Shown piece after piece: positions 51,876 through 60,361 of a DNA stretch of 64,000 nt. This DNA is from Candidatus Pantoea gossypiicola. GTDB taxonomy: Bacteria > Pseudomonadota > Gammaproteobacteria > Enterobacterales > Enterobacteriaceae. The position numbers were made by a program, and so were the translations under genes. Each line of letters begins with the position of its first letter. Positions within the stretch are counted from its first letter, which is position 1. The notes beneath the pieces were generated by a model. It was not told the origin of the DNA, did not search any database, and saw only the letters and a list, made by a program, of their open reading frames with translations. The stretch spans positions 80,175 through 144,174 of the forward strand of contig NZ_VWVM01000013.1 of NCBI RefSeq assembly GCF_008632075.1, given 5' to 3'.

Positions 51876-52991
51876 TTACTGTGCGCGTAAAGTGATGAAA
51901 GTAATTTCAGAAGGCTTTCCCAGTCGCAGCGGGAATCCGTTCCATAGTCCGGCACCATTGCTGACGTAAAGTGCCATATCCCCGACCTGATAGAGGCCTG
52001 ACACAAAGCCGTTATTCGCTGATGCTGCTACTGCATCAAGTCCGCTAATCATGCCGCCGTGAGTATGGCCTGAAAGCTGAAGGCTTACGCCGGTAATCGC
52101 GCTGTTTGCAGCAGAACCTGGCCGATGATCCAGCAGGATTACCATTCCCTTTACAGACCCTCCGTTCAATGCTTTCATCAGGTCAGGTCCCTCACCGCCA
52201 TATTCAGGCGCTACTTCATCAGTTACTCCAGCCAGAACAATTGAGGCACCATCTTTAGACAGACGGACATTTGTGTTATTCAGGAAATGCAGCCCAAGCC
52301 GTGTGTATTCTTCAGTCCAGGCAGCAGCATTGAAGTAATATTCATGATTACCGGTAATGGCATATACCCCATAAGGCGCCTTCAAAGAGGACAGTGAGGA
52401 TACATCAGCCCGGCGGTCCCTGACCGTTCCGTCCGCTATATCACCCGTAACTACAATCAGATCAGGATGAAGCGCATTGGTCTTATCCATCACGCTCTGC
52501 ATCCATGAATGAGGCAGGAGGCGGCTGGCATGCAGATCGGTCAGTTGCACGATGGTAAAGCCGTCAAATTCACTCGGCAGTTTCCGGAGCGTAAGTTCTG
52601 AACGTTGTACAACAGGCGTTTTTATGGCGTTATGCACACCCACTGCGGCAAGCAGACATGAAGCGACCAGCATTAGCATTCTTCCACCCGCTCTGCCTGT
52701 AACGGAACGGTGCAAAAAGACCCGACAAAAAATAAAACAGATGTCCTGAAGCAGCAGCATGAGAGCTAAAAATATAACGCTACCAAAAATCCATCCAAGA
52801 ACGATCATGATCAGTTGGGGCAGTTCGGGAGAAAACATCGTGCCAAAGGCGAGACGGCTCAATAAATGAAATTCACATACGACCACTGCAAAGAGGCCCA
52901 GTGAAAGCTGAATTTTATTACTGAATTTCAGCTTTTTTATAAAGCGCAGGTATACATACACTGCCGGAAGCAGCGTCCATACGTGAAACAT
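51876..52991 (-). CDS. Membrane-anchored metallophosphoesterase (YkuE/YaeI-like)
   Basis: This 371-aa protein has four N-terminal membrane helices (from FHVWTLLPAVYVYLRF through RMLMLVASCLLAAVGVHNAI) and a calcineurin-like domain: VQLTDLHASRLL (DxH), LIVVTGDIADG (GDxxD), YAITGNHEYYF (GNHE), and SGHTHGGMI (GHTH). All metal-binding blocks are present. Related enzymes act on lipid A precursors or phospholipids. ATG 52991 is chosen because AAAGG and GGAG precede it. It diverges from the LysR gene. Confidence 0.87.
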   Translation of the reverse strand: MFHVWTLLPAVYVYLRFIKKLKFSNKIQLSLGLFAVVVCEFHLLSRLAFGTMFSPELPQLIMIVLGWIFGSVIFLALMLLLQDICFIFCRVFLHRSVTGRAGGRMLMLVASCLLAAVGVHNAIKTPVVQRSELTLRKLPSEFDGFTIVQLTDLHASRLLPHSWMQSVMDKTNALHPDLIVVTGDIADGTVRDRRADVSSLSSLKAPYGVYAITGNHEYYFNAAAWTEEYTRLGLHFLNNTNVRLSKDGASIVLAGVTDEVAPEYGGEGPDLMKALNGGSVKGMVILLDHRPGSAANSAITGVSLQLSGHTHGGMISGLDAVAASANNGFVSGLYQVGDMALYVSNGAGLWNGFPLRLGKPSEITFITLRAQ

Positions 52992-53156
52992 CCTTTGATC
53001 TCCAGACTGGAATGCAACCGTCCGACTGTCAAAGAGACATTGTACTGGTTGCATAAAATTTGTGAATTTAACTAAACTTAACACTTTTAACAAAGGGTTA
53101 TGTTTAGTGTCCTGCAAAGGGGCGTTGAGTTTTGCTCATGTATAGAAGGCACATTT

Positions 53157-54104
53157 ATGTCAGTCACACCTACTCCTCGTCTTTCACGTAGCGATCTGGC
53201 GGATTTAAATGCTTTTCGCGTTGTTGAACGATTACGCAGCTTCACCAAAGCTGCCGTTGAGCTTGGGATCACCACCTCTGCTCTCAGCCACGCAGTCCGT
53301 AATCTTGAAACACGCCTTGGTGTTCGGTTGCTGAACCGTACGAGCCGGACGGTTGCTCCGACCGAAGCGGGTGCAAGCCTGGCCTTGCGGCTGGATGCAG
53401 GCTTTCGTGAGATAGGAGACGCTTTAGATGAAATTAACCGGATGCGGGATCGGCCAGTCGGGCGGTTACGACTGAACGTCCTGAGCGACGGGGCAAGGTT
53501 AATTATGGCTCGTCACCTGCCGAAATTTCTGAGTCAGTATCCGGAAGTTGAAGTAGAAATCAGCGTTGATGATCGAATGGTAGATATTGTTTCTGAGGGG
53601 TTTGATGCTGGCATTCGTTTTGGCGGGACAGTTCCGGAGGATTTAGTTGCCGTCAAACTGGGCCCTGAGTTGAAATGGGTTGCCGTCGCGTCTCCGCGTT
53701 ACCTCTATCATCGTCCCCTTCCCGCCACGCCGGATGATTTGCGCGCTCACTCCTGTATTCAGCTGCGAACGGGCCAGGGGATAATTTATAAATGGGAATT
53801 CAGCAAGGGGGATGATTATCGTGCAATCGATGTCCCAGGACAGATTTGTGTCAGTGAGACAGCGTTAGCCATTGAGCTTGCCCTTGCCGGAACTGGCATT
53901 GCGTATTGTCTGGAAAACCGGGTATCACATTATATCCAGGAAGGTAGTTTGCGGATCGTGTTGCCTGACTGGGCACCTACAGAACCGGCTATGCATCTGT
54001 ATTACCCTGGACACCGACGCATTCCTCAAGGGCTAAGAGAGCTCATTGATATGCTGCGAGAAGAAATTTCGGCTGAAAGCCGCAGCAATGAGGGGCGGCC
54101 ATAA
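53157..54104 (+). CDS. LysR-type transcriptional regulator
   Basis: This 315-aa LysR protein of the CrgA/AaeR-like branch has the HTH LADLNAFRVVERLRSFTKAAVE, ITTSALSHAVRNLETRLGVR and LLNRTSRTVAPTEAG, and the effector domain from about residue 95 (VGRLRLNVLSDGARLIMARH, FDAGIRFGGTVPEDLVAVKL). ATG 53157 is preferred because AAGG precedes it and the longer frame adds unlike residues. It is the only intact LysR in the 46-54 kb block and the best candidate to bind the three T-N11-A palindromes there. Confidence 0.85.
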   Translation: MSVTPTPRLSRSDLADLNAFRVVERLRSFTKAAVELGITTSALSHAVRNLETRLGVRLLNRTSRTVAPTEAGASLALRLDAGFREIGDALDEINRMRDRPVGRLRLNVLSDGARLIMARHLPKFLSQYPEVEVEISVDDRMVDIVSEGFDAGIRFGGTVPEDLVAVKLGPELKWVAVASPRYLYHRPLPATPDDLRAHSCIQLRTGQGIIYKWEFSKGDDYRAIDVPGQICVSETALAIELALAGTGIAYCLENRVSHYIQEGSLRIVLPDWAPTEPAMHLYYPGHRRIPQGLRELIDMLREEISAESRSNEGRP

Positions 54105-54591
54105 ATCTAACTATTCAGGACTTCTTATCAGATCACGACATATGTTGTCGCAGAAGTCGGAAGAGCTGGCATGTTCAGTTTAATAATGTCCGCTTATGGC
54201 ACAAAGCGGACATTCATTTTGGCCAATCATTTGGTGCTCGAAGTTCACTTAAATTCCGAGTAATACATAGCTAGCCCATGAATGCCGCTTTAGCGGCATG
54301 GAGACGCCTGATGTCGTTGAGGATAACACTGAGGTTAAACGGCGCCGTACGCCCGGCGTAGCCGGTTACAGACGTATAAATTCTGCCATTCCATACTCTT
54401 CATTGAACAGCCTAAACCAGTTTTCAGCAATGAATGAGGTCAGGTAACCCCTCTAACCCCGGGAAGCGGGCTTCACGGCGCTGGCGACTGAAGGGCGTGA
54501 TTTCCGGGGCCTTAGCTTGCTGCTGACGCTTAGGGGAATGTTCATTAAACTTTCAACGATGGCCTTGGAAATTAATACGGTAGCTGCTGAA
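54105..54591. other. Intergenic debris, 54.1-54.6 kb
   Basis: Almost 490 bp with no supported intact gene. It holds the second TGTCCGCT hairpin repeat and a short perfect hairpin ATGCCGCT-TT-AGCGGCAT (54282-54299) whose origin I cannot assign. The rest contains fragments of open frame on the minus strand (RQRREARFPGLEGLPDL) that I do not recognise. Confidence 0.4.
54185..54214. repeat. TGTCCGCT hairpin repeat, copy 2
   Basis: Arms AATGTCCGCT (54185-54194) and AGCGGACATT (54205-54214), 10 bp and perfect. The core arms match the repeat at 1204-1229. Confidence 0.55.
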
Positions 54592-54705
54592 TTACCAGCT
54601 CAGCAGACCGGTAACGATATCGCCCTCCTGCCAGCGTATCGTAGAGGTTTTCTCGCCGCGTCTGACGACGGACATCAGACGGGGAACCAGTGTAAGTTGC
54701 TGCAT
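54592..54705 (-). pseudogene. ASCH domain protein, N-terminal fragment
   Basis: Behind GGAGAGGA, ATG 54705 opens LTLVPRLMSVVRRGEKTSTI and RWQEGDIVTGLLSW, then TAA. The segment RxGxKTxTIRWxEG is the ASCH (RNA-binding, PUA-like) signature. Intact proteins run to 100-150 residues, so only the first third remains. Confidence 0.6.
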
Positions 54706-54780
54706 TTCCTCTCCTTTCTTTAAACCCACTTTGAGAACTGCCACAAAACCAGAAATCCGGATTGAAAACAGTGTTATTAA

Positions 54781-54795
54781 TGTTATGTTATAACA
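54781..54795 (+). promoter_or_regulatory. Zur box
   Basis: TGTTAT-GTT-ATAACA is a perfect 6-bp-arm palindrome and matches the enterobacterial Zur core TGTTAT-ANT-ATAACA except in its centre. It lies 33 bp upstream of a COG0523 zinc GTPase gene, the usual place for Zur repression. Confidence 0.75.
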
Positions 54796-54827
54796 TAATT
54801 ATTTAACTTCATCTGACAGGTAACAGT

Positions 54828-56057
54828 ATGACACTCTCTTCTCAGACATCTGGCGATCCACGTCTGCCGGTTGCGGTTCTCTCTGGTTTTCTGGGTGCCG
54901 GTAAAACCACGCTGCTCAATCATATTCTGAATAACCGTGAAGGACGGCGCATCGCAGTCATCGTCAATGACATGTCTGAAATTAATATTGATGCGGCTCT
55001 GGTGCGTAATGGCGGTGCCCAACTGTCCCGCACTGATGAAAAGCTGGTCGAGATGAGTAACGGCTGCATCTGCTGCACGCTGCGTGAAGATCTGCTGCTG
55101 GAGGTGAAACGTCTGGCGCTGGCTGGTCGCTTCGACCATCTGGTCATTGAATCGACCGGCATTTCTGAACCGCTGCCGGTGGCTGAAACTTTTACCTTTG
55201 AAGACGAAGCGGGTGAAAGCCTTTCAGCTTATGCCCGGCTGGATAGCATGATTACCGTGGTGGATGGCTTCAACTTCCTGCGCGATTACCGTTCAGTCGA
55301 TGATCTTCAGTCTCGCGGCGAGTCGCTGGGCGAGCAGGATGAGCGATCGGTGGTTGATCTGCTGGTAGATCAGATTGAGTTCTGTGATTTGCTGGTGCTG
55401 AACAAAACGGATCTGCTCAGCCCGACGGAGCTGCATCAGCTGCAGGGCATGCTGCGTGCACTCAATCCACACGCTCGCATTGTAAACAGCGAGTTCGGGC
55501 AGGTTCCGCTGGACTGTCTGCTGAATACCGGCCGGTTTGATTTTGACCGGGCAGCACAGGCACCTGGCTGGCTGCAGACCCTGCGGGGCGAGCATCAGCC
55601 GGAATCGGAGGAGTATGGGATTCGCAGCGTTGTCTATCGCGCCCGTCGCCCTTTTCATCCCCAGCGTTTCTGGGAGGTTGTAAACCACCAGCTCGACGGC
55701 GTGATTCGCTCAAAAGGTTACTTCTGGCTGGCCACCCGACCCGAATTTGCGGCGATCTGGTCGCAGGCGGGCGCGGTGGCTCGTCAGGGTTACGCCGGGC
55801 GCTGGTGGGTCAGCGTGCCGCGAGACAACTGGCCACAGGATGCAGACTCACTCAACTTCATCGCTGAGCAGTGGCAGGAAGGCATCGGTGATGCGCGTCA
55901 GGAGCTGGTGTTTATCGGCATAGATATGGATGAGCAGCACATCATTGCCGCACTGGATCACGCACTGCTGACACCTCATGAGATGGCTGCAGGGCCAGAA
56001 CACTGGATTACGCTGGACGATCCACTGCCTGCCTGGTTTGATGAGATAACTGCCTGA
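54828..56057 (+). CDS. zigA: COG0523 zinc metallochaperone GTPase (ZigA/YciC-like)
   Basis: This 409-aa G3E GTPase has Walker [18 protein letters not shown] (about residue 18), the zinc-binding CxCC in [18 protein letters not shown], Walker [18 protein letters not shown] base recognition in [10 protein letters not shown], and a C-terminal CobW_C domain ([23 protein letters not shown]). The family delivers zinc to enzymes under scarcity. A Zur box in the promoter supports induction by zinc limitation. The next gene begins 94 bp later on the same strand. Confidence 0.9.
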   Translation: MTLSSQTSGDPRLPVAVLSGFLGAGKTTLLNHILNNREGRRIAVIVNDMSEINIDAALVRNGGAQLSRTDEKLVEMSNGCICCTLREDLLLEVKRLALAGRFDHLVIESTGISEPLPVAETFTFEDEAGESLSAYARLDSMITVVDGFNFLRDYRSVDDLQSRGESLGEQDERSVVDLLVDQIEFCDLLVLNKTDLLSPTELHQLQGMLRALNPHARIVNSEFGQVPLDCLLNTGRFDFDRAAQAPGWLQTLRGEHQPESEEYGIRSVVYRARRPFHPQRFWEVVNHQLDGVIRSKGYFWLATRPEFAAIWSQAGAVARQGYAGRWWVSVPRDNWPQDADSLNFIAEQWQEGIGDARQELVFIGIDMDEQHIIAALDHALLTPHEMAAGPEHWITLDDPLPAWFDEITA

Positions 56058-56150
56058 CGCAACGGTTGACCGCACACTGTCGCTCCGCAATAGTAAAACG
56101 TCCCGGCGGGTGCCCATCACCCGCTGATTTCTGTTCAGGAGAAGCCGGAT

Positions 56151-57329
56151 ATGCCACAACGTATAGCTGTTATCGGTGCAGGCGTGCTGGGTTTAGCCGT
56201 CGCGCAGTCATTGTCCCGCCGGGGCGCACAAGTCACTGTCTTCGACAAAAGCTTGCCTGGCAGTGGCACCAGCCAGATCAGCTACGCCTGGGTCAATGCT
56301 AACGGCAAAGAACCCGGCCATTATCATGAACTCAACGCCCAGGCGATAAACGAGCACAAGCGATGGCAGGCGAGCCACCCTGCATTGCCCCGCTGGCTGC
56401 TTGAAACCGGCTCGCTGGAGTGGGCAGCCGATGAGTCATCCCTGCGCCAGCTGGCGCAGCGTGCAGCAAAGCTTGCTACGCTGGATTACCCCGTTGAGAA
56501 GCGTAGCCGCGCTGCGCTACTGGGCACCCTGCCCGGACTACGGCTCGATCCCCGCATTCAGCATGCGTGGTTTTTCCCTTCGGAGTGCCTGCTCCATCCC
56601 AGCCTGTTCATCGCTTCTCTGCTTGCCGACCTGCGCGCCAGTGGCGGGCAGCTGGTCTGCAACAATGAGGTAACCACACTGACTGAATCGGGTCGGGATG
56701 TGCATCTGACGCTGGCCAGTGGTGATGAGTGGCACGGGGATCAGCTGGTGCTGGCAACCGGTCGCTGGGCACCTGAGCTGATCAGCCAGTGTGGACTTGA
56801 ACTGGCGATGACCGATGCGAACCGTGCCGATCCTGTTGCCTGCAGTTTTCTGGCGCAGACACAGCCTTTGCCGATTCTGCTTAACTGCAATCTCATTACC
56901 CCGGAACTGAATGTGCGGCCGGATGGCGGAGGACGCCTGATGCTGCAGGCTCTGGATCTTGACCAGCATGCCGATCCGTCACGCCCCGCTTCTCCGGAGG
57001 GGCTGACTGGCAAAGAGATGCTGCGTCGGTTGCGTCGGCTGTTTAACAATGCGGAAGGGGCGAGGATTGAGCGGATTGAAACGGGACAGCGATCGCGCCC
57101 GGCAGATGGATTACCCGCACTGGGCTACATCAGTGACTCAGCACGCGTTTATCTGATGGTCAGCCATAGTGGCATGACCCTTGCGCCCTTACTGGGCAGA
57201 CTGGTGGCTGAGGAGATGCTGAGCGGTACACCTTCACCGATGCTGAGTGGGTTTGCCCCGCATCGGTTGCTGCGTCCGCTCAGTGAGGTCGCTAAAACTG
57301 CACCCGCCTATCTTCCGGCAGCGCAGTAA
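56151..57329 (+). CDS. FAD-dependent D-amino acid dehydrogenase-like oxidoreductase
   Basis: This 392-aa DAO-family flavoprotein starts with the Rossmann fingerprint IAVIGAGVLGLAVAQSLSRR and VTVFDKSLPGSGTSQISYAW; a later region HGDQLVLATGRWAPELISQ and the C-terminal FAD contact SRPADGLPALGYISDSARVY, VMVSHSGMTLAPLLG follow. It resembles DadA-type amino acid dehydrogenases and glycine oxidases. The substrate is not evident. It lies between the zinc GTPase and a converging aldehyde dehydrogenase. Confidence 0.82.
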   Translation: MPQRIAVIGAGVLGLAVAQSLSRRGAQVTVFDKSLPGSGTSQISYAWVNANGKEPGHYHELNAQAINEHKRWQASHPALPRWLLETGSLEWAADESSLRQLAQRAAKLATLDYPVEKRSRAALLGTLPGLRLDPRIQHAWFFPSECLLHPSLFIASLLADLRASGGQLVCNNEVTTLTESGRDVHLTLASGDEWHGDQLVLATGRWAPELISQCGLELAMTDANRADPVACSFLAQTQPLPILLNCNLITPELNVRPDGGGRLMLQALDLDQHADPSRPASPEGLTGKEMLRRLRRLFNNAEGARIERIETGQRSRPADGLPALGYISDSARVYLMVSHSGMTLAPLLGRLVAEEMLSGTPSPMLSGFAPHRLLRPLSEVAKTAPAYLPAAQ

Positions 57330-57332
57330 ATA

Positions 57333-58703
57333 CTAGCGGCGATTTTTCCACAGGGTCTGCACGTTACAGAATTCGTGCACACCAAAGTGGGACAGTTCAC
57401 GACCATAACCGCTTTTCTTCACGCCGCCGATGGTCACCCGCGGATCGGACGCGCCGTTGCCATTAATAAACACGGCACCGACTTCCAGCTGCAGCGCCAG
57501 CCGATCGGCAGTTTCTTCGTTACCGCTCCAGACAGTAGCACTGAGGCCAAATTCGCTGTCGTTAGCGATCTCCAGCGCATGCTGAGGATCCCGTGCTACG
57601 GCAATGGCCGCGACCGGACCAAACAGCTCCTGCCTGAACGCGGTCATGGTGCTGGTAACGTCAGCGAGAATGGTTGGCGCATAGTAGTTACCCTGCCCTG
57701 CCACCTTCTCACCACCCAGCACCAGACGCGCACCTTCACTAAGGGTCGCTTTTACCTGTCCGTCGAGCTCGTCGCGCAGATCGGCGCGTGCCATCGGGCC
57801 CAGGAAGGTGTTTTCATCCAGCGGATCGCCCATTTTCAGTGCCTGTACCGCTGCTGTGAAGCGCTTTTCAAACTCTTCCGCGATGGGGGCTTCCACAATA
57901 AAGCGTTTGGTCGCCATGCAGACCTGCCCGGTATTCTGGAAACGTCCGATTACGGCTGATTTCACTGCTTCATCGAGATCGGCATCAGCCAGCACGATAA
58001 AGGGATCGGATCCGCCCAGCTCCAGCACTGTTTTCTTGAGCGCTGCACCTGCCTGTGCCGCGATTGCTGCACCCGCCCGTACGCTGCCGGTAACCGCGAC
58101 GGCAGCAATGCGGTCATCTTTAATCGCTACCGAAACACCGTCGTTGTCGACATTAATCAGGTTAAAGCCACCCGCAGGCAGATCGGTTGCTGTGAACAGC
58201 TCAGCCATCAGTGTGGCGCTTCCCATGACGTTTGGCGCGTGTTTCAACAGATAGGTGTTACCTGCCAGCAATATGCTGACTGCGCCCCGCAGAACCTGCC
58301 ACAGGGGGAAATTCCATGGCATGACCGCCAGGATCACCCCAATGGGACGGAATCGCTGCCATGCGTCAGTAATCTGAGTGGGCTGATCGGCCAGCATCGC
58401 CGGGCCATGTTCTGCATACCAGTCGCACAAATTTGCGCATTTCAGTACTTCCGCGCGAGCCTGTGCAATGGGTTTACCCATTTCCAGCGTAATCATGCGT
58501 GAAAGATCCTGTTCTCTCAGACGGATCTGTTCACCGAGCTGACGCAATACGCGCACCCGGTCACTCATACTGCTGTGCTGCCATGCTGCAAAAGCAGAAG
58601 CGCTTTCTGTCAGAGTCTGTTCCAGTTCGGTGCTGTTCTGCAGAGGATAGCGTGCCAGAATGTCACCTGTTGCAGGGTTTCGTGATAGAGCATATTCAGT
58701 CAT
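57333..58703 (-). CDS. Aldehyde dehydrogenase, succinate-semialdehyde dehydrogenase (Sad/YneI) type
   Basis: This is a 456-aa NAD(P)-dependent aldehyde dehydrogenase: PIGVILAVMPWNFPLWQVLR, cofactor loop VAVTGSVRAGAAIAAQAG, catalytic Glu in VLELGGSDPFIVLADADLDE, catalytic Cys in NTGQVCMATKRFIVE (about residue 255), and QELFGPVAAIAV. Length and the N-terminus (ALSRNPATGDILARYPL) match Sad (YneI) of E. coli, which oxidises succinate semialdehyde. A glutarate or other semialdehyde is possible. It converges with the flavoprotein gene, 3 bp apart. Confidence 0.88.
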   Translation of the reverse strand: MTEYALSRNPATGDILARYPLQNSTELEQTLTESASAFAAWQHSSMSDRVRVLRQLGEQIRLREQDLSRMITLEMGKPIAQARAEVLKCANLCDWYAEHGPAMLADQPTQITDAWQRFRPIGVILAVMPWNFPLWQVLRGAVSILLAGNTYLLKHAPNVMGSATLMAELFTATDLPAGGFNLINVDNDGVSVAIKDDRIAAVAVTGSVRAGAAIAAQAGAALKKTVLELGGSDPFIVLADADLDEAVKSAVIGRFQNTGQVCMATKRFIVEAPIAEEFEKRFTAAVQALKMGDPLDENTFLGPMARADLRDELDGQVKATLSEGARLVLGGEKVAGQGNYYAPTILADVTSTMTAFRQELFGPVAAIAVARDPQHALEIANDSEFGLSATVWSGNEETADRLALQLEVGAVFINGNGASDPRVTIGGVKKSGYGRELSHFGVHEFCNVQTLWKNRR

Positions 58704-58904
58704 GGTGCTGTCTTCCTCATTCGTTCAGTGATAGAGAAACGATACGCGCTGTAGTTAATGATGAAAAATGAATAATAGTGAGGAAGTTCGTTATCGATTG
58801 AGAATATCGGAATTGCAAAAGCAGTATTCTGGAAGTCTGAAGGGTTTGCGGAGATGATGCTATTGCGGCACCTGTCCGTGTGTCTGAAAATGATACCTGC
58901 CAGT

Positions 58905-59160
58905 CAGTTATCCACTTATACACTGACTCGATCCTAAAAAACGATCCTTAATAGATCATAGAGAGATCCTAAGAGATCCCCGATCGTCGCAGGCCGCACC
59001 CCGTAAGGGCTCAAAGGGTGATCGCGTTCACTATAATCAGTAAAGTGTTCACTGTAATCAGTACTTTATTCACTGTACCAGGTAGAATGTTCACTGTAAA
59101 CAGTGCTAATGTTCACTGTAGTCAGAAAACGATCCTTTTCATCCACAGAATGAAGATCTT
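58905..59160 (+). other. Plasmid replication origin (P1/RepFIB-like)
   Basis: The stretch holds the elements of an iteron origin in order: a DnaA-box-like TTATCCACT (58908-58916), six GATC sites 7-13 bp apart (58930, 58943, 58954, 58965, 58975, 58982, most in a GATCC context), an AT-poor spacer, five phased iterons, and a second near-DnaA box TCATCCACA (59139-59147) just before repA. P1 oriR has the same order of DnaA boxes, GATC heptamers and iterons. Confidence 0.75.
59026..59127 (+). repeat. Five phased iterons upstream of repA
   Basis: Five 17-bp copies of GTTCACTGTAATCAGTA or close variants start at 59026, 59047, 59068, 59089 and 59111, a period of 21-22 bp (two helical turns). The second copy is perfect; the third and fourth diverge in the right half. 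They overlap the likely repA promoter, so RepA binding should both initiate replication and repress repA. Confidence 0.9.
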
Positions 59161-59165
59161 ACGCC

Positions 59166-60095
59166 ATGGCAGATAAAGACAACGAAAACAAAGCGTTACT
59201 TGAACCTTTTCTGTCAGTGACCAAAAACAGTGGTGAAGTTATTCAGCTTCATCCCAACAAGAATAATACTGTTCAGCCGGTAGCATTGATGCGTCTTGGA
59301 CTGTTTGTGCCGACGCTGAAATCAACCGCGCGGGGTAAATCCGGCGCTATGGCATCAACGGATGCGACGAAAGAGCTGAAGAATCTGACGCTGGTGAAGG
59401 CGGAAGGCTACGAAAAGATTACCATTACCGGCGCACGGCTGGATATGGATAACGATTTCAAAACCTGGGCAGGTATTATTCAGTCCTTTTCGCGTTATCC
59501 GACCAAAGGCGATACCGTTACACTGCCGTTTATCGATTTTGTGAAGATGTGCGGCATTCCCTCTGCCAACTCGTCTGCCGCACTACGTAAGCGTCTTGAT
59601 GCTTCTCTGCGTCGCATTGCAACTAACACGCTCTCCTTTGAAGGCAACGGCAAGGCGTATCATACCCACCTTGTCCAGTCTGCGTATTACGACCGCGAAA
59701 AAGATATTGTGCGGATTCAGGCCGACCCCAAACTATTTGAACTCTACAACTTCGATCACAAGGTGCTGCTTCAGCTTCGTGCAATATCCCGCCTTAAGCG
59801 TAAAGAGTCTGCACAGGCGCTCTATACCTTCCTTGAAAGCCTTCCGACCAATCCGGCACCGATATCGCTGGCACGCCTGCGTATGCGCCTCAATCTCGGC
59901 TCAAAGACCACCACGCAGAACCATGTGGTGCGGCGTGCGATGGAGCAACTGAAGGAAATTGGTTATCTGGATTATTCAGAAGTGAAACGTGGCCGCTCAG
60001 TCTTTTTCATTATCCATAGCCGAACACCTAAGCTTGATGGCATCGGTAATCTGGAGAGCATCGATTCACTGGATGAAATTGAGTTTGAGGATTAA
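59166..60095 (+). CDS. repA: Plasmid replication initiator RepA (RepFIB/P1 type)
   Basis: This is a 309-aa iteron-binding initiator with two winged-helix domains. The first (about residues 95-190) includes [20 protein letters not shown] and [20 protein letters not shown]; the second (about 200-290) includes [20 protein letters not shown] and [20 protein letters not shown]. The sequence resembles RepFIB/P1 RepA initiators. Iterons flank it on both sides. It starts at ATG 59166 directly after the origin. The plasmid partition genes follow 1.5 kb downstream. Confidence 0.9.
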   Translation: MADKDNENKALLEPFLSVTKNSGEVIQLHPNKNNTVQPVALMRLGLFVPTLKSTARGKSGAMASTDATKELKNLTLVKAEGYEKITITGARLDMDNDFKTWAGIIQSFSRYPTKGDTVTLPFIDFVKMCGIPSANSSAALRKRLDASLRRIATNTLSFEGNGKAYHTHLVQSAYYDREKDIVRIQADPKLFELYNFDHKVLLQLRAISRLKRKESAQALYTFLESLPTNPAPISLARLRMRLNLGSKTTTQNHVVRRAMEQLKEIGYLDYSEVKRGRSVFFIIHSRTPKLDGIGNLESIDSLDEIEFED

Positions 60096-60103
60096 CTCCT
60101 TAG

Positions 60104-60240
60104 GTTCACTGTAATCAGTATTTTTGCGTGGCAGTGTCACTTTTTCGTTGCCGGTGACATTGCATCCTTCATCTCTCATTCACTGTAATCAGTACTTACC
60201 CTCTATTCACTGCAATCAGTAACGTTCACTGTAATCAGTA
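60104..60240 (+). repeat. Four direct iterons downstream of repA
   Basis: Copies at 60104, 60178, 60205 and 60224 have the same orientation as the origin iterons and are near perfect. Spacing is irregular (74, 27 and 19 bp). They begin 9 bp after the repA stop. Confidence 0.88.
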
Positions 60241-60314
60241 AACGGGGCACGTTTTTGTATCATACTTTCCTCCCCTCTTTTGCTGTCGTTCCATGCCATA
60301 AGGCTTATAAAGTA

Positions 60315-60332
60315 AGTTTGTGCTTACAAACT
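60315..60332. repeat. Hairpin at the iteron orientation switch
   Basis: Arms AGTTTGT and ACAAACT enclose GCTT. It lies exactly between the four direct iterons and the block of inverted ones. Confidence 0.45.
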
Positions 60333-60361
60333 AATTGACAAGCGCCTTCGGACATTGGCTT

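Noticed and set aside
54282..54299. IS200/IS605 element end
   Set aside because: A short perfect hairpin is present, but there is no tnpA or tnpB sequence nearby and no matching second end, so the assignment is unsupported.
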